Positions 27,996 through 36,124 of a stretch of DNA of 64,000 nt are shown piece after piece; the first letter of the stretch is position 1; every line of letters begins with the position of its first letter. The translations under genes and the position numbers were made by a program. The notes beneath the pieces were generated by a model. It was not told the origin of the DNA, ran no database searches, and saw only the letters and a program-made list of their open reading frames with translations. Source of the stretch: Microcoleus sp. AS-A8 (GTDB lineage Bacteria; Cyanobacteriota; Cyanobacteriia; Cyanobacteriales; Coleofasciculaceae); NCBI GenBank assembly GCA_039962225.1, contig JAMPKV010000002.1, forward strand, positions 62,001 through 126,000, written 5' to 3'.

Positions 27996-29180
27996 TCATT
28001 TTACGGCTTTACGAAAAGTGGCAGATTGTGATTGTCGCAGAGACTGAATCGTGGCGATTGTGTGTTGAGCGATACAATCCATTTCATCGGCTGTATTACA
28101 GCGCCCAATCCCAAATCGTACCGAGGCATAAGCCAGTTGTTCAGAGTGCCCCAGAGCTAATAGGACATGAGAGGGAGCTGCTTTGACGGAGGAACAAGCC
28201 GCACCCGAAGAAACGGCTACGACAGACTGCAATCCCAACAGCAGCGCCGAACCATCAACGTCTTCTATACTAATGTTAAGATTTCCTGATAGTCGCTGAG
28301 TCGGATGACCGTTGAGATGAATTCCCTCCAGTTGACTCAAAGGCTGCCACAGGCGATCGCGTAACTGGGTAAGGCGTCTTGACTCCGTTTCTCGTTCTGC
28401 CAGCCCTAATTCAACAGCCTTAGCAAACCCCGCAATTTGAGGTGTACATAGCGTACCAGAACGCATTCCCCGCTCATGTCCCCCACCGTGAATTTGGGGG
28501 GATAACCGAACTCTAGGGTTACGCCGTCTGACATATAATGCCCCAATTCCCTTCGGGCCATAAACCTTATGGGCGGTTAGGGACATCAAGTCAATTTTCA
28601 TCCCCTCGACATCTAAAGCTATTTTCCCAATGGCTTGAGCCGCATCGGTATGAAAAAGTACCTGATGCTGTCGGCAAATTGCCCCGATTTCTGCCAACGG
28701 CTGCAATACTCCAATTTCGTTATTCGCTGCCATCACCGACACTAAAATCGTATCGGGACGAATTGCCTTTTCTAACTCGGTTAAATCAATTAATCCATCC
28801 GGTTGTACCGGGAGAAACGTTACCTCAAACCCTAAAGATTGGAGGTACTGACAGGGGTCAAGAACCGCGTTATGCTCCGTTTGTACGGTAATAATGTGAC
28901 GCCCTTTGCTGAAATAGGCTTCAGCTACACCCTTAATCGCTAAATTATTCGCCTCTGTCGCACCACTGGTAAAGACAATTTCTTCCGGCGTGGCGTGGAT
29001 GGCATCTGCCAGGATAGATCTTGCGCGTTGAACGGCGGCTTCAGCCTCCCAGCCATAAATATGACTGTTGCTAGCTGGATTGCCAAAATGTTGTTTGAAG
29101 TAGGGCAACATCGCCTCTAATACCCGTTCATCGAGGGGCGTGGTTGCGTGGCAGTCGAGGTAAATGGGGCGATGAGACAT
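27996..29180 (-). CDS. Cysteine desulfurase (IscS/NifS family)
   Basis: 394-residue PLP enzyme that takes sulfur from cysteine for Fe-S clusters and thiolation. It starts YLDCHATTPLDERVLEAMLPY and has TSGATEANNLAIKG. The PLP lysine is in SLTAHKVYGPKGIGALYVRR, and the active-site loop cysteine is in SSGAACSSVKAAPSHVLLALG. The short loop without large insertion puts it in group I (IscS/NifS), not SufS. No scaffold gene is adjacent; an A-type carrier lies at 16.3 kb. ATG start at 29180. Confidence 0.93.
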   Translation of the reverse strand: MSHRPIYLDCHATTPLDERVLEAMLPYFKQHFGNPASNSHIYGWEAEAAVQRARSILADAIHATPEEIVFTSGATEANNLAIKGVAEAYFSKGRHIITVQTEHNAVLDPCQYLQSLGFEVTFLPVQPDGLIDLTELEKAIRPDTILVSVMAANNEIGVLQPLAEIGAICRQHQVLFHTDAAQAIGKIALDVEGMKIDLMSLTAHKVYGPKGIGALYVRRRNPRVRLSPQIHGGGHERGMRSGTLCTPQIAGFAKAVELGLAERETESRRLTQLRDRLWQPLSQLEGIHLNGHPTQRLSGNLNISIEDVDGSALLLGLQSVVAVSSGAACSSVKAAPSHVLLALGHSEQLAYASVRFGIGRCNTADEMDCIAQHTIATIQSLRQSQSATFRKAVK

Positions 29181-29321
29181 GGCGATCGGCGGATGAGATG
29201 ACCCAGATTCTTTAATATACTCAGAACCTGATATAGTTCATTTTCGCGCTTCCTCAGTGGCTTTACTCAGGATTTCGGCTCGTTGTAATGGTAAATGGGA
29301 AGAGGGAAAGGGTTAAGAAGT

Positions 29322-31154
29322 CTAGGCAGAGGTACACACAACCCGAAAACCGAGACGGCTCATCCGAGCGGTCGATTCACTCCTAAAGCGAGATGCACTA
29401 CGGCAATACTTCGGCTCGTTAGGCCACGAACCACCGCGCATGATTCGAGCACCTCTATTATTTTCATTAGCCCAAACTCTCCTGTCTGAGGGTGCCCTAT
29501 TGTAATTATCATGCCAATGGTCAGCACACCATTCCCAGACATTGCCATGCATATCGTATAGGCCAAAGGCATTAGGGTGAAAACAGCTAACTGGGGAGGT
29601 TTTCTGTCGATATATTCCTTTTGAGCCAGAACCGTAGACATTATGACCGTTGTAGTTAGCTAAATCAGTGGTAATTGTTTCGCCAAAATGGAATGGTGTT
29701 GTAGTTCCAGCGCGACAGGTATATTCCCATTCCGCCTCGCTGGGTAGGCAATAGTTACGTCCAGTTTTCTGTGACAACCTCTCACAGAATTCGACGGCTT
29801 CATTCCAGGTGATGCTCTCTACAGGAAGATTTTTCCCCTTGAAGTAGGATGGGTCTGGGTTTAATGCACAATTCACTTGAGGTAAATTAACAACGACTCT
29901 CCACTGAGCCTGAGTGACGGTAAACTTGCCCATGTAGAAGGGAGTTACAGTTACTGAGTGGTGTGGGCTTTCATTGCTACTTCGTCCTTCTTCAGAATCC
30001 GGTGAACCCATCAGAAAAGTGCCCCCAGGAATCGCTACCATTTCTAGAATTACCCCACTACCCAAGTCTTCAGTAAAAAACTCAGCTTGGCTGCGACGGC
30101 GGCTGATTTTCCAAGTGAAGTTGATGCCAAAAATTCCAGATTTTTCCTTTTCAAAGAATGCAACATCAAATTCAAAGCGTTGCAGCCTTAGAGCATTAGT
30201 TGGCAACTTACTGGAAACCGTGAGCGGTACTTTTGCCGGATACAACTTTTGTTCAATTTGCTGTAACTCTTGCAAAATCACCTGAGTATTAGCCGGACGT
30301 TCTCCTGGTAACCGTGCCATTAAATAATCCAGGAAATCCGCTAGCAGGGATGAGACATTATTCGCAGCAGGATGCCAATTACATTCATCCGTGTAAGGAT
30401 CATAAAACTGATTAGGGTGTTTCCCCGTTAGTAAATAAACAAACGTGCGTCCTAACGCGAAAAAATCCGATTGTAGAACGGCATGTCCTTTCTGTTGCTC
30501 TGGTGCCCCATAATCAGGCGTATAAGCCTGTGTATTTTGACCCCCAGCTATAATCGTTGATGTGATTTCTCTGGCAGTGCCAAAATCAATTAATACTAAT
30601 GTGCCATCGGGTTGCAGCATAATATTGGATGGCTTGATATCCCGATGAAAAAAGTTATGGCTATGTACCACATCCAGGATAGTTACCAATTCGGCTAGCC
30701 ATTGTAGGGCTAATTTTTGATTAATTGGGCGATTCTGTCGCTGCTGAAGATACTCCTCTAAATTCATTCCCTCAATGTATTCCATCACCAAGCAGTGAAG
30801 AGGTTCAGTGCTATTTCGGGGAAAAACAGTAAAGTACCCGTCTGGCTCAACTTGAGGAATTCCGGGATGATTTAACTTGCTGAGAACTTCTGCTTCGCGC
30901 TGAAATAGCTCAACATATTTGGCATCATTATTAGTCAGGAGTTTGAGGACTTTAGGCGTGTTGCGATCGCCGCTTGCAGCAGTGCGCTTTGCGCCATCAC
31001 TCACTTCATAAGTCTTACCGAATCCCCCCTCACCCAGTTTGCGTGTGGCACGGTAGCGCCCTTCTAGGAGTAATTCTGAACCACAGGTTGGGCAAAATAG
31101 CAAGTTATCAGGACTTTCAGGTTTTGGGCAACTGGGGTTGATGCAGAGGCTCAT
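29322..31154 (-). CDS. Serine/threonine kinase fused to a sulfatase-modifying-factor (FGE-like) domain
   Basis: 610 residues from the ATG at 31154, chosen because MSLCINPSCPKPESPDN...FCPTCGSEL is the usual start of cyanobacterial kinases with an N-terminal zinc ribbon; the open frame extends 15 codons further. The Hanks kinase is at about 35-290: LGEGGFGKTYEV (P-loop), HRDIKPSNIM (catalytic loop), LIDFGTARE (DFG) and YGAPEQ. From about 375 follows a SUMF1/FGE-type domain: MVAIPGGTFLMGSPDSEEG, CLPSEAEWEYTCRAGT, DMHGNVWEWCADHW, MRGGSWPNEPKYCRSASRFR. One of the two catalytic cysteines of true FGE is absent, so formylglycine formation is unlikely. First gene beyond the kinase-WD40 array, 69 bases downstream of its neighbour. 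Confidence 0.9.
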   Translation of the reverse strand: MSLCINPSCPKPESPDNLLFCPTCGSELLLEGRYRATRKLGEGGFGKTYEVSDGAKRTAASGDRNTPKVLKLLTNNDAKYVELFQREAEVLSKLNHPGIPQVEPDGYFTVFPRNSTEPLHCLVMEYIEGMNLEEYLQQRQNRPINQKLALQWLAELVTILDVVHSHNFFHRDIKPSNIMLQPDGTLVLIDFGTAREITSTIIAGGQNTQAYTPDYGAPEQQKGHAVLQSDFFALGRTFVYLLTGKHPNQFYDPYTDECNWHPAANNVSSLLADFLDYLMARLPGERPANTQVILQELQQIEQKLYPAKVPLTVSSKLPTNALRLQRFEFDVAFFEKEKSGIFGINFTWKISRRRSQAEFFTEDLGSGVILEMVAIPGGTFLMGSPDSEEGRSSNESPHHSVTVTPFYMGKFTVTQAQWRVVVNLPQVNCALNPDPSYFKGKNLPVESITWNEAVEFCERLSQKTGRNYCLPSEAEWEYTCRAGTTTPFHFGETITTDLANYNGHNVYGSGSKGIYRQKTSPVSCFHPNAFGLYDMHGNVWEWCADHWHDNYNRAPSDRRVWANENNRGARIMRGGSWPNEPKYCRSASRFRSESTARMSRLGFRVVCTSA

Positions 31155-31223
31155 CAGGACAGCAGGTAGCGGCTTGATTGCTAGTTTAGCTTTACCCAAT
31201 GTTTACTCGAAAGAGAATTGTAG

Positions 31224-33329
31224 TCAGCGCGATCGCCAAACCTCAATCGTTCCATCCTCACTACCCCCACTCACCAGGGTTTTCCCATCAGGACTGAATG
31301 TGAGAGTATGAACTGGGTCAGAAAGTCCGGAAATAGTATCTTGCAGTTTTCCAGTCTGGAGATTCCAAAGCTTGATGCTCTTATCCTTAGTCCCACAGGC
31401 GAGAGTCTGACTATCAGGGCTGATGGCGATCGACTCCACAATGCCTAACTTCCCTGAGAACGTCTTCCTCGGACTGCATGACGATGCATCCTTACACCCC
31501 GCTAACAAATTCTCCAAGTTCCACAAATTAATTTGGTCATAACTACCACTAACCAGGGTTTTGCCATCCGGACTGAAGGTAACGGAACGAACCATCTGAC
31601 CTGAAGGGCTAGAAAGAGTGGTAATTAGCTTACCCGTGGGTACATGCCATAACTTGATGGTTTTGTCATCGCTAGCATCGGCAAGAGTTTGTCCATCGGG
31701 ACTAAATGCCACCGCATAAACCCAGTTGGAATGTCCAGAAAGCGATCGCACCTGTTTCCCCGTGCTTACATCCCAAAGCTTAACCGTCTTGTCCGCACTA
31801 CTAGTAGCAAGAGTCTGCCCATCAGGACTAAAGACAACCGACAACACGTACTCAGAATGTCCGGAAAGGGGACGCAGAAGTTGTCCTGTTTTCAAATTCC
31901 AGAGTTTAATCGATCCGTCTTTACTACCACTGGCGATTATCCCGCCATCGGGACTGATGGCAACCGACATTACCTTATCCTGATGTGCAGACAAGGTTTT
32001 CAGGGGTTTCCCATCGGGCATACTCCACAACTTAATTTTTTTGTCAACACTTCCACTCACCAAAATTTGCCCGTCTGGACTGATGGCAACGGAGTAAACT
32101 TCCTTGGAATGCCCGATGAGGGTGTTAACGGGTGAACTCTTGTGTCCACTCACTAATAACTGATTAGTGTTCAAAAATTCGGCGTTGGGCAATTTGTAAA
32201 ATCCCACAGTCAAGGCTGTAGCTGTCACAAGCCCTGCACTAATGCGCTTCAGCCAATAGGATTTCTTATCAAGGGTACTTATAGACGCGTTACTCGCTTG
32301 TACCTTGTCTTGAAGAGGTGCTGAAGTGACCAGCGCCTTAGAGGCTGAGGGTTGAGGTGGTAGTGTTGCCGTAACAGCGTTTGCAGTTGAGGCGGGAGGG
32401 ATGGTTAAGGTGTAGGTGCCAGACGTATCGCCATAGTTTGACGGATTCTTCAGTGATGCAATCGCTTGAAGGGCTTCTGTTGCCGTCTGGAAGCGTTGCC
32501 GATAGTCGTAGCGCACCATTTTATCTAACACATCCGCCAACGGCGGACTTACCTCAACCTCAACATCGACTGGCAACGCCTCCCGATTGCGCCATATAAT
32601 TTCACTGGTTCTGGGGTCTTCGGGTAGCTGATTGGCTGGTATTCCTGTAAGCGCCTGAATCCCCAGCATCCCCACAGCATAAATATCACTACAAAATCGT
32701 GGTTTACCGCTGAGTTGTTCGTTCGGCATGAAACCGGGCGAACCAACCGCCACTGTCAACGTTGTCTGTCCTTCAGGATGAACAATCTGAGTGCTGACTT
32801 GTTTGACCGCCCCAAAGTCAATCAGGACAATTCTACCGTCCTGTTTGCGCCGGATTAAATTCGAGGGTTTGATATCTCGATGAATGACACCCTTGTCGTG
32901 GACAAACTCTAATATTTGTAAAATTTCCTGCAACAGGTCGATAACCTGGGTTTCACTCAACCGCTTGCCAGCAGGGAGTTCCTGCTTGAGTTCACCGCCT
33001 TCAATAAATTCCTGAACCAAATAAAACTGTTCATCCTGCTCAAAATCCGCTCTGATTTCAGGGATTCGAGGATGGTTGCCCAACTGGTAAAGAACTTTGG
33101 CTTCCCTCTCGAACAAAACTCTTGCTGTCTGCAAGGTATCTGGATTTTTAGACTTGGGCTGAAGTTGCTTAACGACACACGGCGAGTTACTCGGTTGCTG
33201 TAAGTCTTCGGCAAGGTAAGTCTGACCAAACCCCCCGCCTCCCAAGTGTTGGATAATTTGGAAGCGATCGCAAAGAATTTTCCCGATGATGGCGTTTGTG
33301 CCCTGGCTATTTAGAGTATTACCTTGCAT
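31224..33329 (-). CDS. Serine/threonine kinase with C-terminal WD40 propeller (copy 3)
   Basis: 701 residues. The cytoplasmic Hanks kinase (about 15-290) is intact: HLGGGGFGQTYLAED, CVVKQL (ATP lysine), VIHRDIKPSNLI, LIDFGAVKQ. A linker rich in Ala/Pro/Ser follows, then one membrane segment at about 360-377 (ISAGLVTATALTVGFY), then seven WD40 repeats (VYSVAISPDGQ, VMSVAISPDGG, VLSVVFSPDGQ, VYAVAFSPDGQ, VRSVTFSPDGK, VESIAISPDSQ, VHTLTFSPDGK), each ending in KLW or a variant. One blade has an insertion with two cysteines (LAGCKDASSCSP). The most diverged of three tandem paralogues. Targets unknown. Confidence 0.93.
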   Translation of the reverse strand: MQGNTLNSQGTNAIIGKILCDRFQIIQHLGGGGFGQTYLAEDLQQPSNSPCVVKQLQPKSKNPDTLQTARVLFEREAKVLYQLGNHPRIPEIRADFEQDEQFYLVQEFIEGGELKQELPAGKRLSETQVIDLLQEILQILEFVHDKGVIHRDIKPSNLIRRKQDGRIVLIDFGAVKQVSTQIVHPEGQTTLTVAVGSPGFMPNEQLSGKPRFCSDIYAVGMLGIQALTGIPANQLPEDPRTSEIIWRNREALPVDVEVEVSPPLADVLDKMVRYDYRQRFQTATEALQAIASLKNPSNYGDTSGTYTLTIPPASTANAVTATLPPQPSASKALVTSAPLQDKVQASNASISTLDKKSYWLKRISAGLVTATALTVGFYKLPNAEFLNTNQLLVSGHKSSPVNTLIGHSKEVYSVAISPDGQILVSGSVDKKIKLWSMPDGKPLKTLSAHQDKVMSVAISPDGGIIASGSKDGSIKLWNLKTGQLLRPLSGHSEYVLSVVFSPDGQTLATSSADKTVKLWDVSTGKQVRSLSGHSNWVYAVAFSPDGQTLADASDDKTIKLWHVPTGKLITTLSSPSGQMVRSVTFSPDGKTLVSGSYDQINLWNLENLLAGCKDASSCSPRKTFSGKLGIVESIAISPDSQTLACGTKDKSIKLWNLQTGKLQDTISGLSDPVHTLTFSPDGKTLVSGGSEDGTIEVWRSR

Positions 33330-33592
33330 GACCTTGATGCAGTGGCAGATGATAGGGAGCGAACTAAACCTGTATTTATCAAGAATTATTAAAGGGCTTT
33401 AACTTTTGCAGTCTAAAGATTGGAGCGACTTGACTGAATTGACTGAAGTAAAATGCACCTTATATTTTTGCAGTTGTAGATTAAAGCGACTTACGGATTC
33501 GTAATAAAAACTACTTGCTAGTGTAGCTTGGAGAGTTGGGAAATTTAAAGGCTGGCGCGATCGCCTAAAAAATAGACCTAGCTTGAAAATAA

Positions 33593-33630
33593 GGCAGAAG
33601 GCAGAAGGCAGAAGGCAGAGGGCAGAAGGG
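33593..33630 (+). repeat. Short tandem repeat GGCAGAA, five units
   Basis: Units start at 33593, 33600, 33607, 33614 (GGCAGAG) and 33621, each 7 bases. This is the STRR type of heptanucleotide array known from filamentous cyanobacteria. Confidence 0.85.
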
Positions 33631-33884
33631 ATAAGAATTTTCATTTATTCGTTGTGGGCGATCGCCCCTGGGATCTATCTTGAAAGTCTACTTTCATCGC
33701 AATGTTCGTGAGCGATCAGCTTTGCTGGTGCACTAGACTTCGTCTCGCTTCGCTAACGCGCAATCGCATCGATGTGGGGTCTCTTGCAAAAGTAGAAATT
33801 CACCTGTAATTGATATCTAGTACAGCGCGGCGGAAATAACCCACCAGTTCCAAAAGATTAAAAAGCTTACTGTACACGCAATAT

Positions 33885-33915
33885 CCCTTCTGCCTTCTGC
33901 CTCCTGACTTCTGCC
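33885..33915 (-). repeat. Short tandem repeat GGCAGAA in reverse orientation, four units
   Basis: TTCTGCC units at 33888, 33895, 33902 (TCCTGAC, degenerate) and 33909. Complementary to the array at 33593-33630, so the two could pair into a long hairpin. It ends 14 bases before the stop of the next kinase gene. Confidence 0.8.
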
Positions 33916-33928
33916 TTCTTGCACTAGG

Positions 33929-36052
33929 CTATGGTACTCGCCAAATTTTAATCGTCTCATCCTTGCTGCTACTCACAAGCGTCTGCCCATCTGGACTAAA
34001 GGCAAGGGAATAAACCGGCGCTGAATGCCCTGGCATAGTCCGCAGCACCTTTCCTGTTCTGACATCCCATAGCCGAATTGTTCCATCATTACTGCCACTC
34101 ACGAGAGTATGTCCATTAACTCTATAGGCGACAGCAATAATCGACGCTGAACCAACTGGCAAGCTTTGGATGAGTTTTCCACTGCCCAGATTCCACAGCC
34201 TAACGACTCCATCCTCATTGCCACTGGCAATTGTCTTTCCATTAGGACTGATGGCAACAGCGAAGACGCGGCGAGAATCAGGGGTGGTAAGCGTGTGAAT
34301 TAACTGCCCCGTCTTGATTTCCCACACCTTGATGGTCTTATCATCACTACCGCTAACGGCAGTTTGCCCATCTGGGCTGATAGCGAGGGAGTTAACTATG
34401 GTGGAATGTCCAGCAAAAAAGTTCTGGAGTTCCCTAGTTCTCAAATTTCCAATTGTTATATAGCTGTCCGCATCGCCACACACAAACGTCTGACTATCGG
34501 GACTAATCGCTAACGCGCTAATCCAATACGATTTCCCGGAAAGAGTGTGGAGTAATTTTCCCGTGCCGAGGTTCCAAACCTTGATACCGTTGTCCTCACC
34601 CCCACTAGCGAGAGTTTTACCATCTGGGCTGAATGCGATCGCTCTAACTGATTTTGAACGCTTATCGGGTGATGGAGGCCCCTTAAGTGTGTTTCTCAGT
34701 TTCCCGGTCTGTAAATCCCACAGTTTGATTGTCCCATCCTCACTCCCACTCGCGAGAGTTTTGCCATCTGGGCTGATAGCCACAGGACTAAGAGAGTTTG
34801 AATCTCCAGGGAGGGTGTTTGAGAGTGATATCTTTTTTGACCATTGACTTTCTGCCAATGATATGGTTAATCCATGAACGTGGTAGATACCAAAGGCCAG
34901 ACCTACGGCAGCAACAATACCTCCACCAATCGCGATCAATTTACGATATTTCTTGCGGGACGAAGAAACCAAAGGTGTGATAGTTTCATCAGCAACTTGC
35001 CCGTCTGATAAGTTTCCCAAAGCCTTTGAAGTTGGCTGTTGCTGGGAGGGTAGCGCTTGTGTCAGTTCTTTGGATTCAATCGTATCCGTCGGCATATCGG
35101 AAACTAGAGGAAGCCGAGGGTAAGTTGTGGTGGGTTCAAAGGGGTCAGCCGATGCGGTGAAGCTAACTTCAGAGATAGAGGCTGTTGTTGAGCCACAGTA
35201 AGCCATAGTGAGTTGCTCAAATGCTTGCAGTGTCTCTGTCACCGTTTGGTAGCGCTGGCGGTAGTCGTAGCGTACCATCTTATCTAAAACATCTGCCAGC
35301 TCAACGCTGGTTTGTACCTGTTCCGGCGGCATGTTGTGCAGCCAGTTATCGCGCCAGAAAATTTCACTCGTCCTGAGGTCTTGTGGCAACTGAGTAGAAG
35401 ATAACCCTGTAAGTGCTTGGATACCTAATACCCCAACAGCATAAATATCACTACAGAATTGGGGTTTGCCGCTCAGTTGCTCGTTGGGCATGTAACCCGG
35501 TGAGCCAATTGCTACTGTTAAACTGGTGTTTCCTGAAGGGTTAACGGCCTGAGTCGTGACTTCTTTGACGGCTCCAAAATCAATCAGAACAAGCTTTCCA
35601 TCTTGCCTTCGCCTAATTATATTGGCGGGTTTGATATCGCGGTGAATCACATGTTGCTGATGGACAAACTCTAGTATTTTCAAGATGTCTTGACATAGGA
35701 CAATGACCTGGGCTTCAGTTAAGCGCTTACCCCGTGGTAATTCTTGCTTGAGATCGTGACCTTCAATGCATTCCTGAACCAGATAAAACTCTTGCTCCTG
35801 CTCGAAGTGAGCCAAAAGTCTGGGAATTTGGTCATGGTTGCCCAACTTGTACAGAACTTCAGCTTCTCTATCGAAGAAACGCTTTGCAGTTTGTAAAGTT
35901 AATGGGTCAGTAGACCTAGGATTGAGTTGCTTGACGACGCATAAAGGGTTGCTAGGTAGCTGTAAGTCTTCGGCAAGGTAAGTTTGACCAAAACCGCCGC
36001 CTCCGAGGTGTTGGACGATTTTGTAGCGACCACTTAGAGTTTTTCCCAACAT
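33929..36052 (-). CDS. Serine/threonine kinase with C-terminal WD40 propeller (copy 2)
   Basis: 707 residues, starting MLGKTLSGRYKIVQHLGGGGFGQTY. Kinase motifs are complete: CVVKQLNP, VIHRDIKPANII, LIDFGAVKEV, GSPGYMPNEQL (APE equivalent), and SDIYAVGVLGIQALTG. One membrane segment (about 381-400, IAIGGGIVAAVGLAFGIY), then seven WD40 repeats. The sixth blade is degenerate (IIAVAYRVNGH). Very close to the copy at 36125-38233 over the kinase half, including the linker order and the phrase GHDLKQELPRGKR, showing a recent tandem duplication; the propellers differ more. Only 72 bases separate it from that copy. Confidence 0.93.
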   Translation of the reverse strand: MLGKTLSGRYKIVQHLGGGGFGQTYLAEDLQLPSNPLCVVKQLNPRSTDPLTLQTAKRFFDREAEVLYKLGNHDQIPRLLAHFEQEQEFYLVQECIEGHDLKQELPRGKRLTEAQVIVLCQDILKILEFVHQQHVIHRDIKPANIIRRRQDGKLVLIDFGAVKEVTTQAVNPSGNTSLTVAIGSPGYMPNEQLSGKPQFCSDIYAVGVLGIQALTGLSSTQLPQDLRTSEIFWRDNWLHNMPPEQVQTSVELADVLDKMVRYDYRQRYQTVTETLQAFEQLTMAYCGSTTASISEVSFTASADPFEPTTTYPRLPLVSDMPTDTIESKELTQALPSQQQPTSKALGNLSDGQVADETITPLVSSSRKKYRKLIAIGGGIVAAVGLAFGIYHVHGLTISLAESQWSKKISLSNTLPGDSNSLSPVAISPDGKTLASGSEDGTIKLWDLQTGKLRNTLKGPPSPDKRSKSVRAIAFSPDGKTLASGGEDNGIKVWNLGTGKLLHTLSGKSYWISALAISPDSQTFVCGDADSYITIGNLRTRELQNFFAGHSTIVNSLAISPDGQTAVSGSDDKTIKVWEIKTGQLIHTLTTPDSRRVFAVAISPNGKTIASGNEDGVVRLWNLGSGKLIQSLPVGSASIIAVAYRVNGHTLVSGSNDGTIRLWDVRTGKVLRTMPGHSAPVYSLAFSPDGQTLVSSSKDETIKIWRVP

Positions 36053-36124
36053 GGTATTGATGCGCTGTAATTCTCCAATAGCGTATCTTTGTCAAGTCTC
36101 CTGTTTGCGATCGCACTTTTACCC

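Larger units (their letters stand above)
33330..33928. other. Spacer between two kinase genes holding heptamer repeat arrays
   Basis: About 600 bases with no credible gene. It contains two oppositely oriented GGCAGAA arrays (listed separately), HIP1 sites near 33558 and 33660, and a stretch near 33735-33770 (CTTCGTCTCGCTTCGCTAACGCG) typical of dispersed cyanobacterial repeats. The promoter of the kinase gene at 33329 should be at its right-hand part. Confidence 0.5.

Noticed and set aside
29322-31154. Genuine formylglycine-generating enzyme
   Set aside because: One of the two catalytic cysteines is missing and no sulfatase gene is nearby.
33593-33915. CRISPR array
   Set aside because: Units are contiguous 7-base repeats without spacers, and no cas gene is present.
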